Positions 1-6,508 of a DNA stretch of 12,661 bases are shown in pieces. The notes beneath the pieces are model-generated. The model ran no database searches and was not told where the DNA came from. It saw only the letters and a list, made by a program, of their open reading frames with translations. The translations under genes and the position numbers were made by a program. The stretch comes from DATLYF01 sp035575095 (GTDB lineage Bacteria > Pseudomonadota > Gammaproteobacteria > Competibacterales > Competibacteraceae). The DNA lies in NCBI GenBank assembly GCA_035575095.1, contig DATLYF010000123.1, positions 1 to 12,661 on the forward strand, given 5' to 3'. The first letter of the stretch is position 1; the number at the start of each line of letters is the position of its first letter.

Positions 1-576
1 CTCGGGCGGCGTGGCCGCCGGCTCGGCCCCCTCGGGTGTCGGCGACGGTTGTGCCGCAGCGGGCGGCGCGACGGGCATGCGCGTCGGCAGATCGATCTGG
101 CGCTGGTTGCGCAGCAGCGGCAGGGTGCGCGACTCCCCGTCCTCCCGGCTCAGCACCACCTGGTCGGCGGCGATGGACTCCACGCTCCAGCTATCGAGAT
201 TGTCCCCCACGCGCAGCAGCAGCGTCTTGCCCTCCCCGCCCTGAGGCTGGATCAGGGCCACGGTGACGTCCTCGGTGATCATCACACCCTGCAGCAGCCA
301 TTCGCCTTCCTCGGCCACCGGCTCGGGCGGCGGCGGCTCCTCGGCCGGAGGACGGCGGTCCGGCAGGAACAGCGGCCGCTCGACGATCTCCTGGTAGGCG
401 CTGAGGGGCGGCAGTTCCTTGAGAGGCGGCAACGCTAGCGCACCGCCCCCGGCGACAGGCGCCGGATTGCCGGCAGGCAGGGGCGGCAGCGTGGGCGGAT
501 GGCTCAGCTCATAGGCGAGCAGCCCGCCGAGGGCCAGCGCCGCGACCAGTTGCACGCGCCACAACCAGCGACTCAC
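1..576 (-). CDS. T2SS GspC/XpsN-like inner-membrane protein with HR domain (3' end cut by window)
   Basis: Likely the T2SS clamp protein that links the inner-membrane platform to the secretin in the periplasm, the role filled by GspC, PulC or XpsN. The 192 visible residues show a short cytoplasmic N-terminus and one membrane helix at about 7-23. A Pro-rich linker with the motif ERPLFLPDRRPP (66-77) follows, typical of GspC/PilP-like proteins. An HR-type beta domain spans about 92-145 (WLLQGVMI..VALIQPQ..KTLLLRVGDNLDSWSVESI). A Pro/Ala-rich tail begins at about 168 and runs off the window edge, so a C-terminal PDZ or coiled-coil segment cannot be judged. The GTG start at 576 overlaps the gspM stop by 4 nt (GTGA). 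Its place directly after gspM matches xpsN of Xanthomonas rather than the 5' position of gspC in enterobacteria. Family assignment is fairly firm; choosing between the names GspC and GspN is not. Confidence 0.75.
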   Translation of the reverse strand, partial: MSRWLWRVQLVAALALGGLLAYELSHPPTLPPLPAGNPAPVAGGGALALPPLKELPPLSAYQEIVERPLFLPDRRPPAEEPPPPEPVAEEGEWLLQGVMITEDVTVALIQPQGGEGKTLLLRVGDNLDSWSVESIAADQVVLSREDGESRTLPLLRNQRQIDLPTRMPVAPPAAAQPSPTPEGAEPAATPPE

Positions 577-1190
577 GAGCCGCCCTCCGCGGCCGGCTGG
601 TACATGTAGCCGGCCAGATCGAACGTCACCACCAACCGGGTGATCTCCTTGACGGCTTTGGCATCCCGGTTCTTGGGATCGCGGGGCCGCTCGCGGAGGC
701 GCTGTGCATTGATCTGGAGATTGTCCACGAACAGCAGCGGCCGGGCCGACTCCAGGGCGTGCAGCAGCTTCTGCAGGGTGGGGACGTCGGCGTTGATCTG
801 GGCGCGCAGGCCGATGCGGGTGAAGCCGCCCTCGTTCGCCGCCGGCAGGATTTGGGTGCTGAGCAGGCTGCCGCCGTTGCTCTCCACCGCCTGCTTGAGA
901 TGCTGCTGCAGGGCCGTGGCCGCCAGGTTGGGGGAAGTCCGCTCCAGCAGCTGAGTGGCCACGGACTGGTCCTGGCGCAGCGCCTGGATGCGCGCTTCCA
1001 GTTGCGGACGCTGCTCCACCAGTGCGGTATAGCGCACGAGTCGGGCCTGCAGTTCGTCGAGGGTTTCCTCATAGAGCTGGTACTTGGCCAGCAGCACGCG
1101 CTGCACCAGCACATAACCGCTGGCCAGCACTGCCAGCAGCAGGGCCAGGGCGAGCAGACGCTGCCGCGGCGGAACCGAAACGGTGCTCAT
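573..1190 (-). CDS. gspM: Type II secretion system protein GspM
   Basis: A 205-residue bitopic inner-membrane protein of the T2SS assembly platform, expected to pair with GspL and stabilise it. It has a short cytoplasmic N-terminus, a single membrane helix at about 11-32, a charged heptad-like coiled coil at about 38-82 (YEETLDELQARLVRYTALVE), and a periplasmic ferredoxin-like region at about 90-195 ending in VVTFDLAGYMYQP. Length and layout fit the XpsM-like GspM subtype. The ATG at 1190 overlaps the gspL stop by 4 nt (ATGA), and the TGA overlaps the GTG of the next gene, so translation is probably coupled on both sides. The same frame stays open far upstream through gspL, but that stretch is a shadow. 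The name rests on architecture and gene order more than on conserved residues, as GspM proteins diverge widely. Confidence 0.88.
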   Translation of the reverse strand: MSTVSVPPRQRLLALALLLAVLASGYVLVQRVLLAKYQLYEETLDELQARLVRYTALVEQRPQLEARIQALRQDQSVATQLLERTSPNLAATALQQHLKQAVESNGGSLLSTQILPAANEGGFTRIGLRAQINADVPTLQKLLHALESARPLLFVDNLQINAQRLRERPRDPKNRDAKAVKEITRLVVTFDLAGYMYQPAAEGGS

Positions 1191-2275
1191 GGGGCGGGCT
1201 CCCGGGCCAGGCGTGCCGACAGATGGAAGCGGTCGCGGCCGCTCTGCTGATCGGCGAACACCGGCGAGGCAAAGGTCACACCCTCGAACATGGGCGAGCC
1301 CTCGACGATGCCGATCAGCTTGGCCGCCTCGGCCGACAGGCCACGCACTTGGATCTGGGCGCCGCGGATATCCATCTGCTCCACCCAAGTGTCGTCGGGC
1401 AGCAGGCGGGTCAACTCGTTCAACACGTCGATCACCGGCGCCGCCGCCTGCTTCTTCTGGCGCAGGAAACTGGTGGAGGCTTCCAGGGTGTCCAGCTCTT
1501 CGCGCAGCTTCAGGAGCTCGCCGGCGCGCGCCTGGGCCACGTTCACCTGCGGCATCAGGGCGAGCACCAGGGCACGCTGCTGCCACAGCGGCAGCAACAC
1601 CACGGCGGCCAGCAGCAGCACCAGCAGCAGAGTCGTCAGGCGCTGCAGGTGCTGACCTAGACCCTGGCGCGGCTGGCGCGCGGGCGGCAGCAGGTTGATG
1701 CCGTCCGCAGCCCCAGCCACCTCCACCGCGTTGGGCGTGAAGCCGAAGCGCTGCAGGCGCTCCAGCAGGCCGTCCAGCACCTCCCGCGGCACCACATGGA
1801 ACTGCACGCGGATGCGCTTGGCGGCGGGCTGGCGCTCCAGCACCTGCACGGCGTAATACACCTCGCTGCTGGCGAAGGGGGTCAGGCGGTCGATCTCGAA
1901 GCCCACCACCTGGCGCAAACTGCCCTCGGCCACCTGCGGCAGACTGAGGGTGCCAGACAGCACCCGATCGGCCGGCAGACGCAGCACCCGCTGTGGAAAA
2001 CGTCCCTGCAGACCGCGCAGTACGGCGCCGGCGGCCTCGTCGGCATCGCCGGCAAAGCGCTGCAGGGGTTGCTCCTCGTCGCCCTGGCGGCGCAGCAACT
2101 GCCACTCGCCCGGGCTCCAGGCCAGCACCAGCGCGCTCGGCGCCGGCGTCAGGGCCTTGCGCAGCCGCGCCGGCAGGCAGGCCAGCAGGCCGGTCCCCCA
2201 CCAGCGCAGGAACGCTGCTACGTCCAGCCTTTGCAGGACGCGCAGCGACGAAATCTTGGGCAGCACGATGTTCAA
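1187..2275 (-). CDS. gspL: Type II secretion system protein GspL (PilM/PilN-like)
   Basis: The GspL component of the T2SS inner-membrane platform, which connects the cytoplasmic ATPase GspE to GspM and GspF. The cytoplasmic part (about 45-190) resembles the actin-like PilM/GspL fold and carries VVGFEIDRLTPFASSEVYY (123-141), a segment typical of the family. NLLPP at 194-198 precedes a membrane helix at about 212-231. A coiled coil at about 245-275 follows, then a periplasmic PilN-like ferredoxin domain (WVEQMDIRGAQIQVRGLS). The start is uncertain. The frame opens only after a stop about 18 nt upstream of a TTG at 2275, and no clear ribosome binding site is visible. GTG at 2266 is an alternative that shortens the protein by three residues. 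Unlike its neighbours it is separated from the preceding gspK by 100 nt. Its stop overlaps the gspM start. Confidence 0.9.
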   Translation of the reverse strand: MNIVLPKISSLRVLQRLDVAAFLRWWGTGLLACLPARLRKALTPAPSALVLAWSPGEWQLLRRQGDEEQPLQRFAGDADEAAGAVLRGLQGRFPQRVLRLPADRVLSGTLSLPQVAEGSLRQVVGFEIDRLTPFASSEVYYAVQVLERQPAAKRIRVQFHVVPREVLDGLLERLQRFGFTPNAVEVAGAADGINLLPPARQPRQGLGQHLQRLTTLLLVLLLAAVVLLPLWQQRALVLALMPQVNVAQARAGELLKLREELDTLEASTSFLRQKKQAAAPVIDVLNELTRLLPDDTWVEQMDIRGAQIQVRGLSAEAAKLIGIVEGSPMFEGVTFASPVFADQQSGRDRFHLSARLAREPAP

Positions 2276-2375
2276 GGGCGGATTCTTGCATTATCCGGCC
2301 AGCGCAGGCGGACAGGCCGCGGGCGCCAGCCCTGCTGATGGAATGGAAGGCAGAAGGGAGCCGGGCAGCGCAGCG
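2276..2375 (-). other. gspK-gspL intergenic gap (100 nt)
   Basis: This is the longest non-coding stretch within the gsp block, whose other junctions (apart from gspF-gspG) overlap or leave 13 nt or fewer. On the minus strand it contains GATAAT at 2287-2292, close to a -10 hexamer, but nothing resembling a -35 box lies 16-18 nt upstream. The rest is GC-rich with short self-complementary runs such as GGCGCC and CCGCGG. I see no clear terminator with a T tract. It may hold an internal promoter or a leader for gspL; this is inference only. Confidence 0.35.
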
Positions 2376-3281
2376 TCATCGGCTTTCCCGCCACGCCAGC
2401 AGGCTGTAGAGCCGGTCCGGCGTTCCTCCCTGGATTACGGTCGCTTCGGCGTATGCTGCCACGCCGCTGTCGAGGGCGACATCAGCCGCGATATGGTAAA
2501 CCACACCCTGCGCCGCGGACAAATAGGGGCTGGTGAACGGCGGCGCCGGCGGCGGCTGGCCCTGCTCCGCCGCCTGCTGGCGCAAGGCCACGTACTGCTC
2601 GATCAGACGCGGGTCGACCTCGGGCAGTACCGCCTTGAGCAGGCGCGTCGATGCCGCCGCCGGATTGATGCCGGGCATGCCCGAGTACACGGTGAGCTCG
2701 CCGGCGAGGCGTCGGTAGAGCTCAGGGGTCATGCCGAGCACCTGCTGCAGCTCCTCCACGCTCTCGAAACGCGCGTTCTTCGGTCCGTAAACCCGCCCCT
2801 GGGCGGCGTAGGCGTCCTTTTCGGCCCCCTTGAGCCGCGGCAGGTCATCAGGATCGCGAAAGTCCTCGATGGCATCAAGCAGGCTGTCCTGGGCCTCCAC
2901 GGGCACCCCGGCAGCGGCCAGCAGATTGCGCAGCAGATTGCGGTCGGCATTGTTCAGATCCACCTTGCCGCCGATGTCGGTGATGCGGATGCTGGCTACT
3001 CCCGCGCCATAGCGCCAGCGCCGCGGCGTGCCATCCACCGGCCAGTACTGGTCCGGCAGCGGATGCAGAGCGTGCAACGCCGCGTAGTGCAGCGCCGCCT
3101 CGGCCAGGGCGCGGGCCTGGGCACGCTCGGCCACGGCGCCCGCCTGGCGCAGCTCGCTGCGCATGGAATAGCTGAAGCTGGCAGCCATCACCGACAGCAG
3201 CACCAGCACCCACAGCACCAGCACCAGCACCACGCCGCGCTGGCGCGTCACCCTACCGAGCGGGAACGGGACGGCGGGCAT
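2376..3281 (-). CDS. gspK: Minor pseudopilin GspK
   Basis: The large minor pseudopilin of the T2SS, thought to cap the pseudopilus tip together with GspI and GspJ. Of 301 residues, the N-terminus has a basic leader ending RQRG with prepilin peptidase cleavage expected after G16, then a hydrophobic helix VVLVLVLWVLVLLSVMAASF. The glutamate found at mature position 5 of other pseudopilins is absent, as is usual for GspK. The globular part has the family motifs DIGGKVDLNNAD (102-113), DAIEDFRDPDD (136-146) and VYSGMPGINPAAAS (198-211), in an alpha-helical domain unique to GspK. The ATG at 3281 lies 4 nt after the gspJ stop. Family length and motif order match well. Confidence 0.95.
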   Translation of the reverse strand: MPAVPFPLGRVTRQRGVVLVLVLWVLVLLSVMAASFSYSMRSELRQAGAVAERAQARALAEAALHYAALHALHPLPDQYWPVDGTPRRWRYGAGVASIRITDIGGKVDLNNADRNLLRNLLAAAGVPVEAQDSLLDAIEDFRDPDDLPRLKGAEKDAYAAQGRVYGPKNARFESVEELQQVLGMTPELYRRLAGELTVYSGMPGINPAAASTRLLKAVLPEVDPRLIEQYVALRQQAAEQGQPPPAPPFTSPYLSAAQGVVYHIAADVALDSGVAAYAEATVIQGGTPDRLYSLLAWRESR

Positions 3282-3285
3282 GGGC

Positions 3286-3885
3286 TCACTCGGCCAGCGC
3301 CACGATCAGGAACGGCAGGGCCTCGCCGTCCTGGCTGAGATCCAGGCGCACCAGACGCGGCAGGCTCTGGGGAAAGGTCCAGCCGTCATACCACTGCGGC
3401 GCCTTCTGGCCGTCCTCGGAGCCGAAATAGCGCAGGCGCGCCCCGTCCACCCGCTGCAGCAGCACGTGCTCGGCCACGGCCTCGGCCGGCGGCTCACCGC
3501 CCTGGGGTCGGTAGGGCCACCAGCGCAGGCGCAACACCCCTTCAGCAGAGCTCTCGTCGTATTCCAGACGCAGCATGTAGAGCCCGCCGTCGCCCAGATA
3601 GGCCAGCATCGGCGCCACCCAGGTGAGGCTGCGCGCGTCGCCGCTGAACGCGACCCGCCGCAGCCGCTGCCGATCCTGCACGTACACCCGCGCCGTCTGT
3701 GCCAGCTGGCGGCGCAGGAACTCCTCCACCAGACGCACGCTGTTGCTGCGTTCGACCCGCGCCTCGCCGCCTTCCCAGCCGCGGATGGCCAGTTGCAGTC
3801 CGCCGTAGAGCACAGTCAGCAGCAGCGCCACCAGCGTCATGGCGATGAGCAGTTCGAGCAGGGTGAAACCGCGCTGGCGGATCAT
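3286..3885 (-). CDS. gspJ: Minor pseudopilin GspJ
   Basis: A 199-residue minor pseudopilin that forms the tip complex of the T2SS pseudopilus with GspI and GspK. The type IV prepilin signal is MIRQRG, cut before FTLLELLIAMTLVALLLTVLY; the conserved Glu is residue 11, mature position 5. The globular domain includes EFLRRQLAQTARVYV and the aromatic segment LRLRWWPYRP, followed by a segment with RLRYFGSEDG and QWYDGW that is typical of GspJ (WYD/W near LPR.V). The ATG overlaps the gspI stop by 4 nt (ATGA), suggesting coupled translation. The name is well supported by gene order and by the C-terminal LPRLVRLDLS pattern. Confidence 0.93.
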   Translation of the reverse strand: MIRQRGFTLLELLIAMTLVALLLTVLYGGLQLAIRGWEGGEARVERSNSVRLVEEFLRRQLAQTARVYVQDRQRLRRVAFSGDARSLTWVAPMLAYLGDGGLYMLRLEYDESSAEGVLRLRWWPYRPQGGEPPAEAVAEHVLLQRVDGARLRYFGSEDGQKAPQWYDGWTFPQSLPRLVRLDLSQDGEALPFLIVALAE

Positions 3886-4283
3886 GGCTTGCCCAGCTCC
3901 AGCCCGCCCGGGCGCAGGGTCTCCAGGGTGATGGCGCGCTCGCCCTCAGCGCTCGGCCAGTACACCTGCAGCACCACCCGGTATACCGCAACCTCCAGCT
4001 CCTGCGGCGGCCAGTTCTCCTCCTGGTAGCGGCTGATGCTGGCCCGCCAGCGATAGGGCTCGTTCAGCTCGCCGCTCAGTTCGCCCTCCGCCAGCGGCGC
4101 CTCGCGCCCCAGCGTGGCGAGCAGCGATTCGCCGTAGAGAGTGGCGCGGCTGTATTCCTCGGCCAGGGCAACGCCGTTGAGGCCGCTGGAGAACACCTGC
4201 ATCAGCACCCCCAGTGACAGGCTGAGGATGACGAAGGCCACCAGCACCTCGAGCAGGGTGAAGCCACGCTCACGGCGCCTCAC
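3882..4283 (-). CDS. gspI: Minor pseudopilin GspI
   Basis: A 133-residue minor pseudopilin, the core of the GspI-J-K tip complex that starts pseudopilus assembly. The basic leader MRRRERG is followed by FTLLEVLVAFVILSLSLGVL, with cleavage expected after G7 and the conserved Glu at residue 12 (mature position 5). The rest fits the short GspI fold: a helix through the membrane segment into ATLYGESLLATLG, then a small beta sheet (YRWRASIS..VYRVVLQVYW) and the tail TLETLRPGG. The start is a GTG at 4283 overlapping the gspH stop by 4 nt (GTGA), and the stop overlaps the gspJ ATG. No separate ribosome binding site is needed if translation is coupled. Confidence 0.92.
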   Translation of the reverse strand: MRRRERGFTLLEVLVAFVILSLSLGVLMQVFSSGLNGVALAEEYSRATLYGESLLATLGREAPLAEGELSGELNEPYRWRASISRYQEENWPPQELEVAVYRVVLQVYWPSAEGERAITLETLRPGGLELGKP

Positions 4284-4732
4284 GGCTGGACCTCGCGCGC
4301 CTGGATGCTGATCGCGCCGGTGAGCCAGTCGACGTTGACGGTGAAGCCGGCGCTGGCGCCGTCCACATCGATATGGCCGCCGGTGGCGCTGCCGTCGGGA
4401 AAGAAGCGGATGCCGCCGAGGCCTTCACCGCGCAGCTCGGAACGGGCGGTGTGCAGCTTCAGGCCGATGTCCTCGGGCAGTTGCACCACTTCGCCCTCGC
4501 CCACCTGAAAGCGCCGCCTCTCCACATCCACGCTCAGCACCGTCTCGCGCTGCCGGCTGAGCGCCTCGGTACGCGCCGCGCGCAGACCGGCAGCGAGGCT
4601 GCGGGCCGAAGCGCGCAGCTCAGCGCCGCCAGAGCCTGCGCCCAGCATCGGCATGGCCACCGCGCCGAGCAGGGCGATCAACGCCACCACCAGCAGCAGT
4701 TCGAACAGGCTGAAGCCCGCGGCGCGCGGCAT
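4280..4732 (-). CDS. gspH: Minor pseudopilin GspH
   Basis: A 150-residue minor pseudopilin expected to link the tip complex to the GspG shaft. The leader is very short, MPRAAG, with cleavage before FSLFELLLVVALIALLGAVAMP; the conserved Glu is residue 11. The stretch ELRASARSLAAGLRAARTEALSRQ is the usual GspH/FimT-type helix after the membrane part. The C-terminal region has IRFFPDGSATGGHIDV and VNVDWLTGAIS, patterns common to GspH proteins. It begins 13 nt after the gspG stop without a recognisable ribosome binding site, so it may rely on reinitiation after gspG. The stop overlaps the gspI start. Confidence 0.93.
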   Translation of the reverse strand: MPRAAGFSLFELLLVVALIALLGAVAMPMLGAGSGGAELRASARSLAAGLRAARTEALSRQRETVLSVDVERRRFQVGEGEVVQLPEDIGLKLHTARSELRGEGLGGIRFFPDGSATGGHIDVDGASAGFTVNVDWLTGAISIQAREVQP

Positions 4733-4745
4733 GGATGGGATGGGA

Positions 4746-5192
4746 TCACTGCCAGCTGACGATGTCGGCGTTCAGCCCTTCACCGCCCGGCGCGCCGTCG
4801 GCGCCGAAGGAGAGCAGGTCGTAGGGACGGCCGTTCTCGCCGGGGGAGCGGTACTGGTAGTCGTTGTCCCAGGGATCTTTGGGAATGCCGGACTTGCGCA
4901 GGTAGGGGCCGTTCCAGCGGTTGGAGCCGGCCGGCTTCTCGACCAGCGCGCGCAGCCCCTCGGCGGTGTTGGGATAGCGGCCGACGTCGAGCTTGTAGGT
5001 ATCCAGCGCCGTGCCCAGGCTCTCGATCTGCTGCTTGGCCACCTTGGGCCGCGCCTTGTCGCCCTCGCCGATGAACTGCGGCGCGACGATGCCGGCCAGC
5101 AGGCCGAGGATCACCAGCACTACCAGCAGTTCGATGAGGCTGAAGCCGGTCTGCCGCAGGGCGCGTCGGCGCAGGGAGTTACGAATCGTCAT
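4746..5192 (-). CDS. gspG: Major pseudopilin GspG
   Basis: The major pseudopilin, which polymerises into the T2SS pseudopilus shaft in the periplasm. It has 148 residues with the prepilin signal ...RQTG, cut after G16, then FSLIELLVVLVILGLLAGIVAP with the invariant Glu at residue 21 (mature position 5). The hallmark GspG blocks are all present: QQIESLGTALDTYKLDVGRYP, TAEGLRALVEKP, WNGPYLRK, PKDPWDNDYQYRSPG and the calcium-binding loop LSFGADGAPGGEGLNADI (127-144). This is the most conserved gene of the system and its name is secure. It is the only early gsp gene preceded by a sizeable gap (88 nt), which carries a ribosome binding site and a possible promoter. That suggests separate or stronger expression, in line with the high copy number of this subunit. 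Confidence 0.98.
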   Translation of the reverse strand: MTIRNSLRRRALRQTGFSLIELLVVLVILGLLAGIVAPQFIGEGDKARPKVAKQQIESLGTALDTYKLDVGRYPNTAEGLRALVEKPAGSNRWNGPYLRKSGIPKDPWDNDYQYRSPGENGRPYDLLSFGADGAPGGEGLNADIVSWQ

Positions 5193-5202
5193 GCTAAGGT
5201 AT

Positions 5203-5208
5203 CTCCTC
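5203..5208 (-). promoter_or_regulatory. Ribosome binding site of gspG
   Basis: GAGGAG lies 10 nt upstream of the gspG ATG at 5192. It is a strong Shine-Dalgarno match at slightly long spacing, and supports independent initiation of the major pseudopilin in a cluster where most genes rely on coupled starts. Confidence 0.6.
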
Positions 5209-5212
5209 TATG

Positions 5213-5241
5213 GCTATCCCTGAGTGTGATGGAAGTATCAA
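5213..5241 (-). promoter_or_regulatory. Possible internal sigma-70 promoter ahead of gspG
   Basis: On the minus strand, TTGATA (5236-5241, five of six matches to the -35 consensus) is followed after 17 nt by GATAGC (5213-5218, three of six matches to the -10 consensus). It sits in the 88-nt gspF-gspG gap, just upstream of the gspG ribosome binding site, where the DNA is less GC-rich than its surroundings. The spacing is ideal but the -10 is weak; this is a prediction only. Confidence 0.3.
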
Positions 5242-5243
5242 AC

Positions 5244-5264
5244 CCTTCCTTAGGACCGGAAAGG
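5244..5264 (-). other. Small hairpin in the gspF-gspG gap
   Basis: On the minus strand CCTTTCC can pair with GGAAGG across an 8-nt loop, with one bulged T, and is followed by GTTTGAT. It lies between the gspF stop and the putative gspG promoter. The stem is short, with no real U tract, so a strong intrinsic terminator is unlikely. A partial attenuator or an mRNA processing/stability element separating gspEF from gspG-M would fit the place. Low confidence. Confidence 0.25.
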
Positions 5265-5280
5265 CCGCGACGGTTCCCCG

Positions 5281-6501
5281 TCATACGGCCAGATCGTTGA
5301 GGCCCATGATGGCCACCAGAATGGACATGATGATACCGGCGATGACCACACCCAGACCGAGGATCAGCACCGGCTCCAACAGCGCCAGCAGGCGCTTGAC
5401 CGTGGCCTGCACCTCGCGGTCGTAGGTATCGGCCACCCGCACCAGCATGGTCTCGAGCCGGCCGGTCTCCTCGCCGACGCGGATCATGTGCACCGCCATG
5501 CGCGGAAACACCCCGGTCTCCATCAGCGGCTCGGCCAGGCCCTGGCCGGCCTTGAGGTTCTCGGACAGGCTGGCCACCGCCTGGGCCATGACCTGGTTGG
5601 TCAGGGTCTCCTTGACGATGGCCAGCGCCGCGAGCATGGCCACGCCGTTACCGAGCAGCGTGCCCAGGGTGCGGGAGAATCGCGCCATCTCGACCTTGGC
5701 CACCAGCTCGCCGAACAGCGGCAGGCGCAGGAACAGGGCGTCCCAGCGGTAGCGGCTGTCGGGGTGGGCCAGCTGTCGCTGGAACCACACCACCAGCAGA
5801 AACACGGCGCCGGCCCCGGCCCACCAATAGCCGCGCAGGGCCTCGCCGGCAGCGATGACGATCTGGGTGGACAGCGGCAGGGCCTTGCCAGCATCGGCAA
5901 ACAGCTCCTCGAACTGCGGCACCACCCAGGTCAGCAGCACGATCACCGAGACCGCCGCCACACAGAGCAGGATGATCGGGTAGACCAGGGCCGAGGTCAC
6001 CGACTCCTTGAGCGCCTGCGAGCGTTCCATGAAGTCGGACAGGCGCTCCAGCACCAGCTCCAGGGAGCCGCCCGCCTCGCCGGCGCGGATCATGTTGAGG
6101 TAGAGCCGGGAGAACACCCCGTGCTGCGCTTCCATGGCATCGGCCAGGCTGGCGCCGCCGCGCACCTTGTCCTGGATGCGGGCCAGCAGCTTGGCCACCG
6201 GCTCGTCTTCGGCAACACCGATGAGCACGCTCAGCGCCCGGTCCAGGGGCAGGCCGGCGCCGAGCAGATTGGCCAGCTGCTGGGTGAACAGGGCCACCGC
6301 CTTGGTCGACACCCGGCGGCGGCGCAGAGCCGCCAGGGCGGAACCGGCGGAAATCTGGCCCGGCCGGGTCTCTTCGGCAGCCAGCGGCAGCAGCCCTTGA
6401 TCACGCAGGCGGTCGATCAGCGCCGCCTGGCTGGGGGCGTCCATCTCGCCGTACTGGACTTCGCCGGCGGCGTCCACCGCCTGATAGCGGAACAACGGCA
6501 T
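5281..6501 (-). CDS. gspF: Type II secretion system inner-membrane protein GspF
   Basis: The polytopic core of the T2SS platform, homologous to PilC, thought to be driven by the ATPase GspE during pseudopilus assembly. It has 406 residues, the usual length. The N-terminus MPLFRYQAVDAAGEVQYGEMDA is typical. Two T2SSF helical domains follow at about 70-193 and 273-395, each with the repeat signature (MIRAGEAGGSLE at 137-148, MIRVGEETGRLE at 339-350). Membrane helices lie at about 172-195, 225-241 and 376-398. The C-terminus LEPVLILGLGVVIAGIIMSILVAIMGLNDLAV is characteristic. It starts at ATG 6501, 7 nt after the gspE stop, with GAGG 5 nt upstream as a likely ribosome binding site. An 88-nt gap separates it from gspG. 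Confidence 0.98.
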   Translation of the reverse strand: MPLFRYQAVDAAGEVQYGEMDAPSQAALIDRLRDQGLLPLAAEETRPGQISAGSALAALRRRRVSTKAVALFTQQLANLLGAGLPLDRALSVLIGVAEDEPVAKLLARIQDKVRGGASLADAMEAQHGVFSRLYLNMIRAGEAGGSLELVLERLSDFMERSQALKESVTSALVYPIILLCVAAVSVIVLLTWVVPQFEELFADAGKALPLSTQIVIAAGEALRGYWWAGAGAVFLLVVWFQRQLAHPDSRYRWDALFLRLPLFGELVAKVEMARFSRTLGTLLGNGVAMLAALAIVKETLTNQVMAQAVASLSENLKAGQGLAEPLMETGVFPRMAVHMIRVGEETGRLETMLVRVADTYDREVQATVKRLLALLEPVLILGLGVVIAGIIMSILVAIMGLNDLAV

Positions 6502-6508
6502 AGGCGCC

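Noticed and set aside
573..2291. A 572-codon open frame on the minus strand that would fuse an upstream segment to GspM.
   Set aside because: The upstream two thirds is an Arg/Ala/Gly-rich shadow of gspL in another frame of the same strand; gspM starts at its own ATG at 1190 overlapping the gspL stop.
2283..2300. A sigma-54-like element (TGGC...ATGC) upstream of gspL.
   Set aside because: The GG and GC elements are 9 nt apart rather than the required 10, and the consensus around them is poor.
3195..3235. Repeated CAGCAC units resembling a short tandem repeat.
   Set aside because: They are Val/Leu codons of the GspK membrane helix, a codon-bias effect and not an independent repeat.
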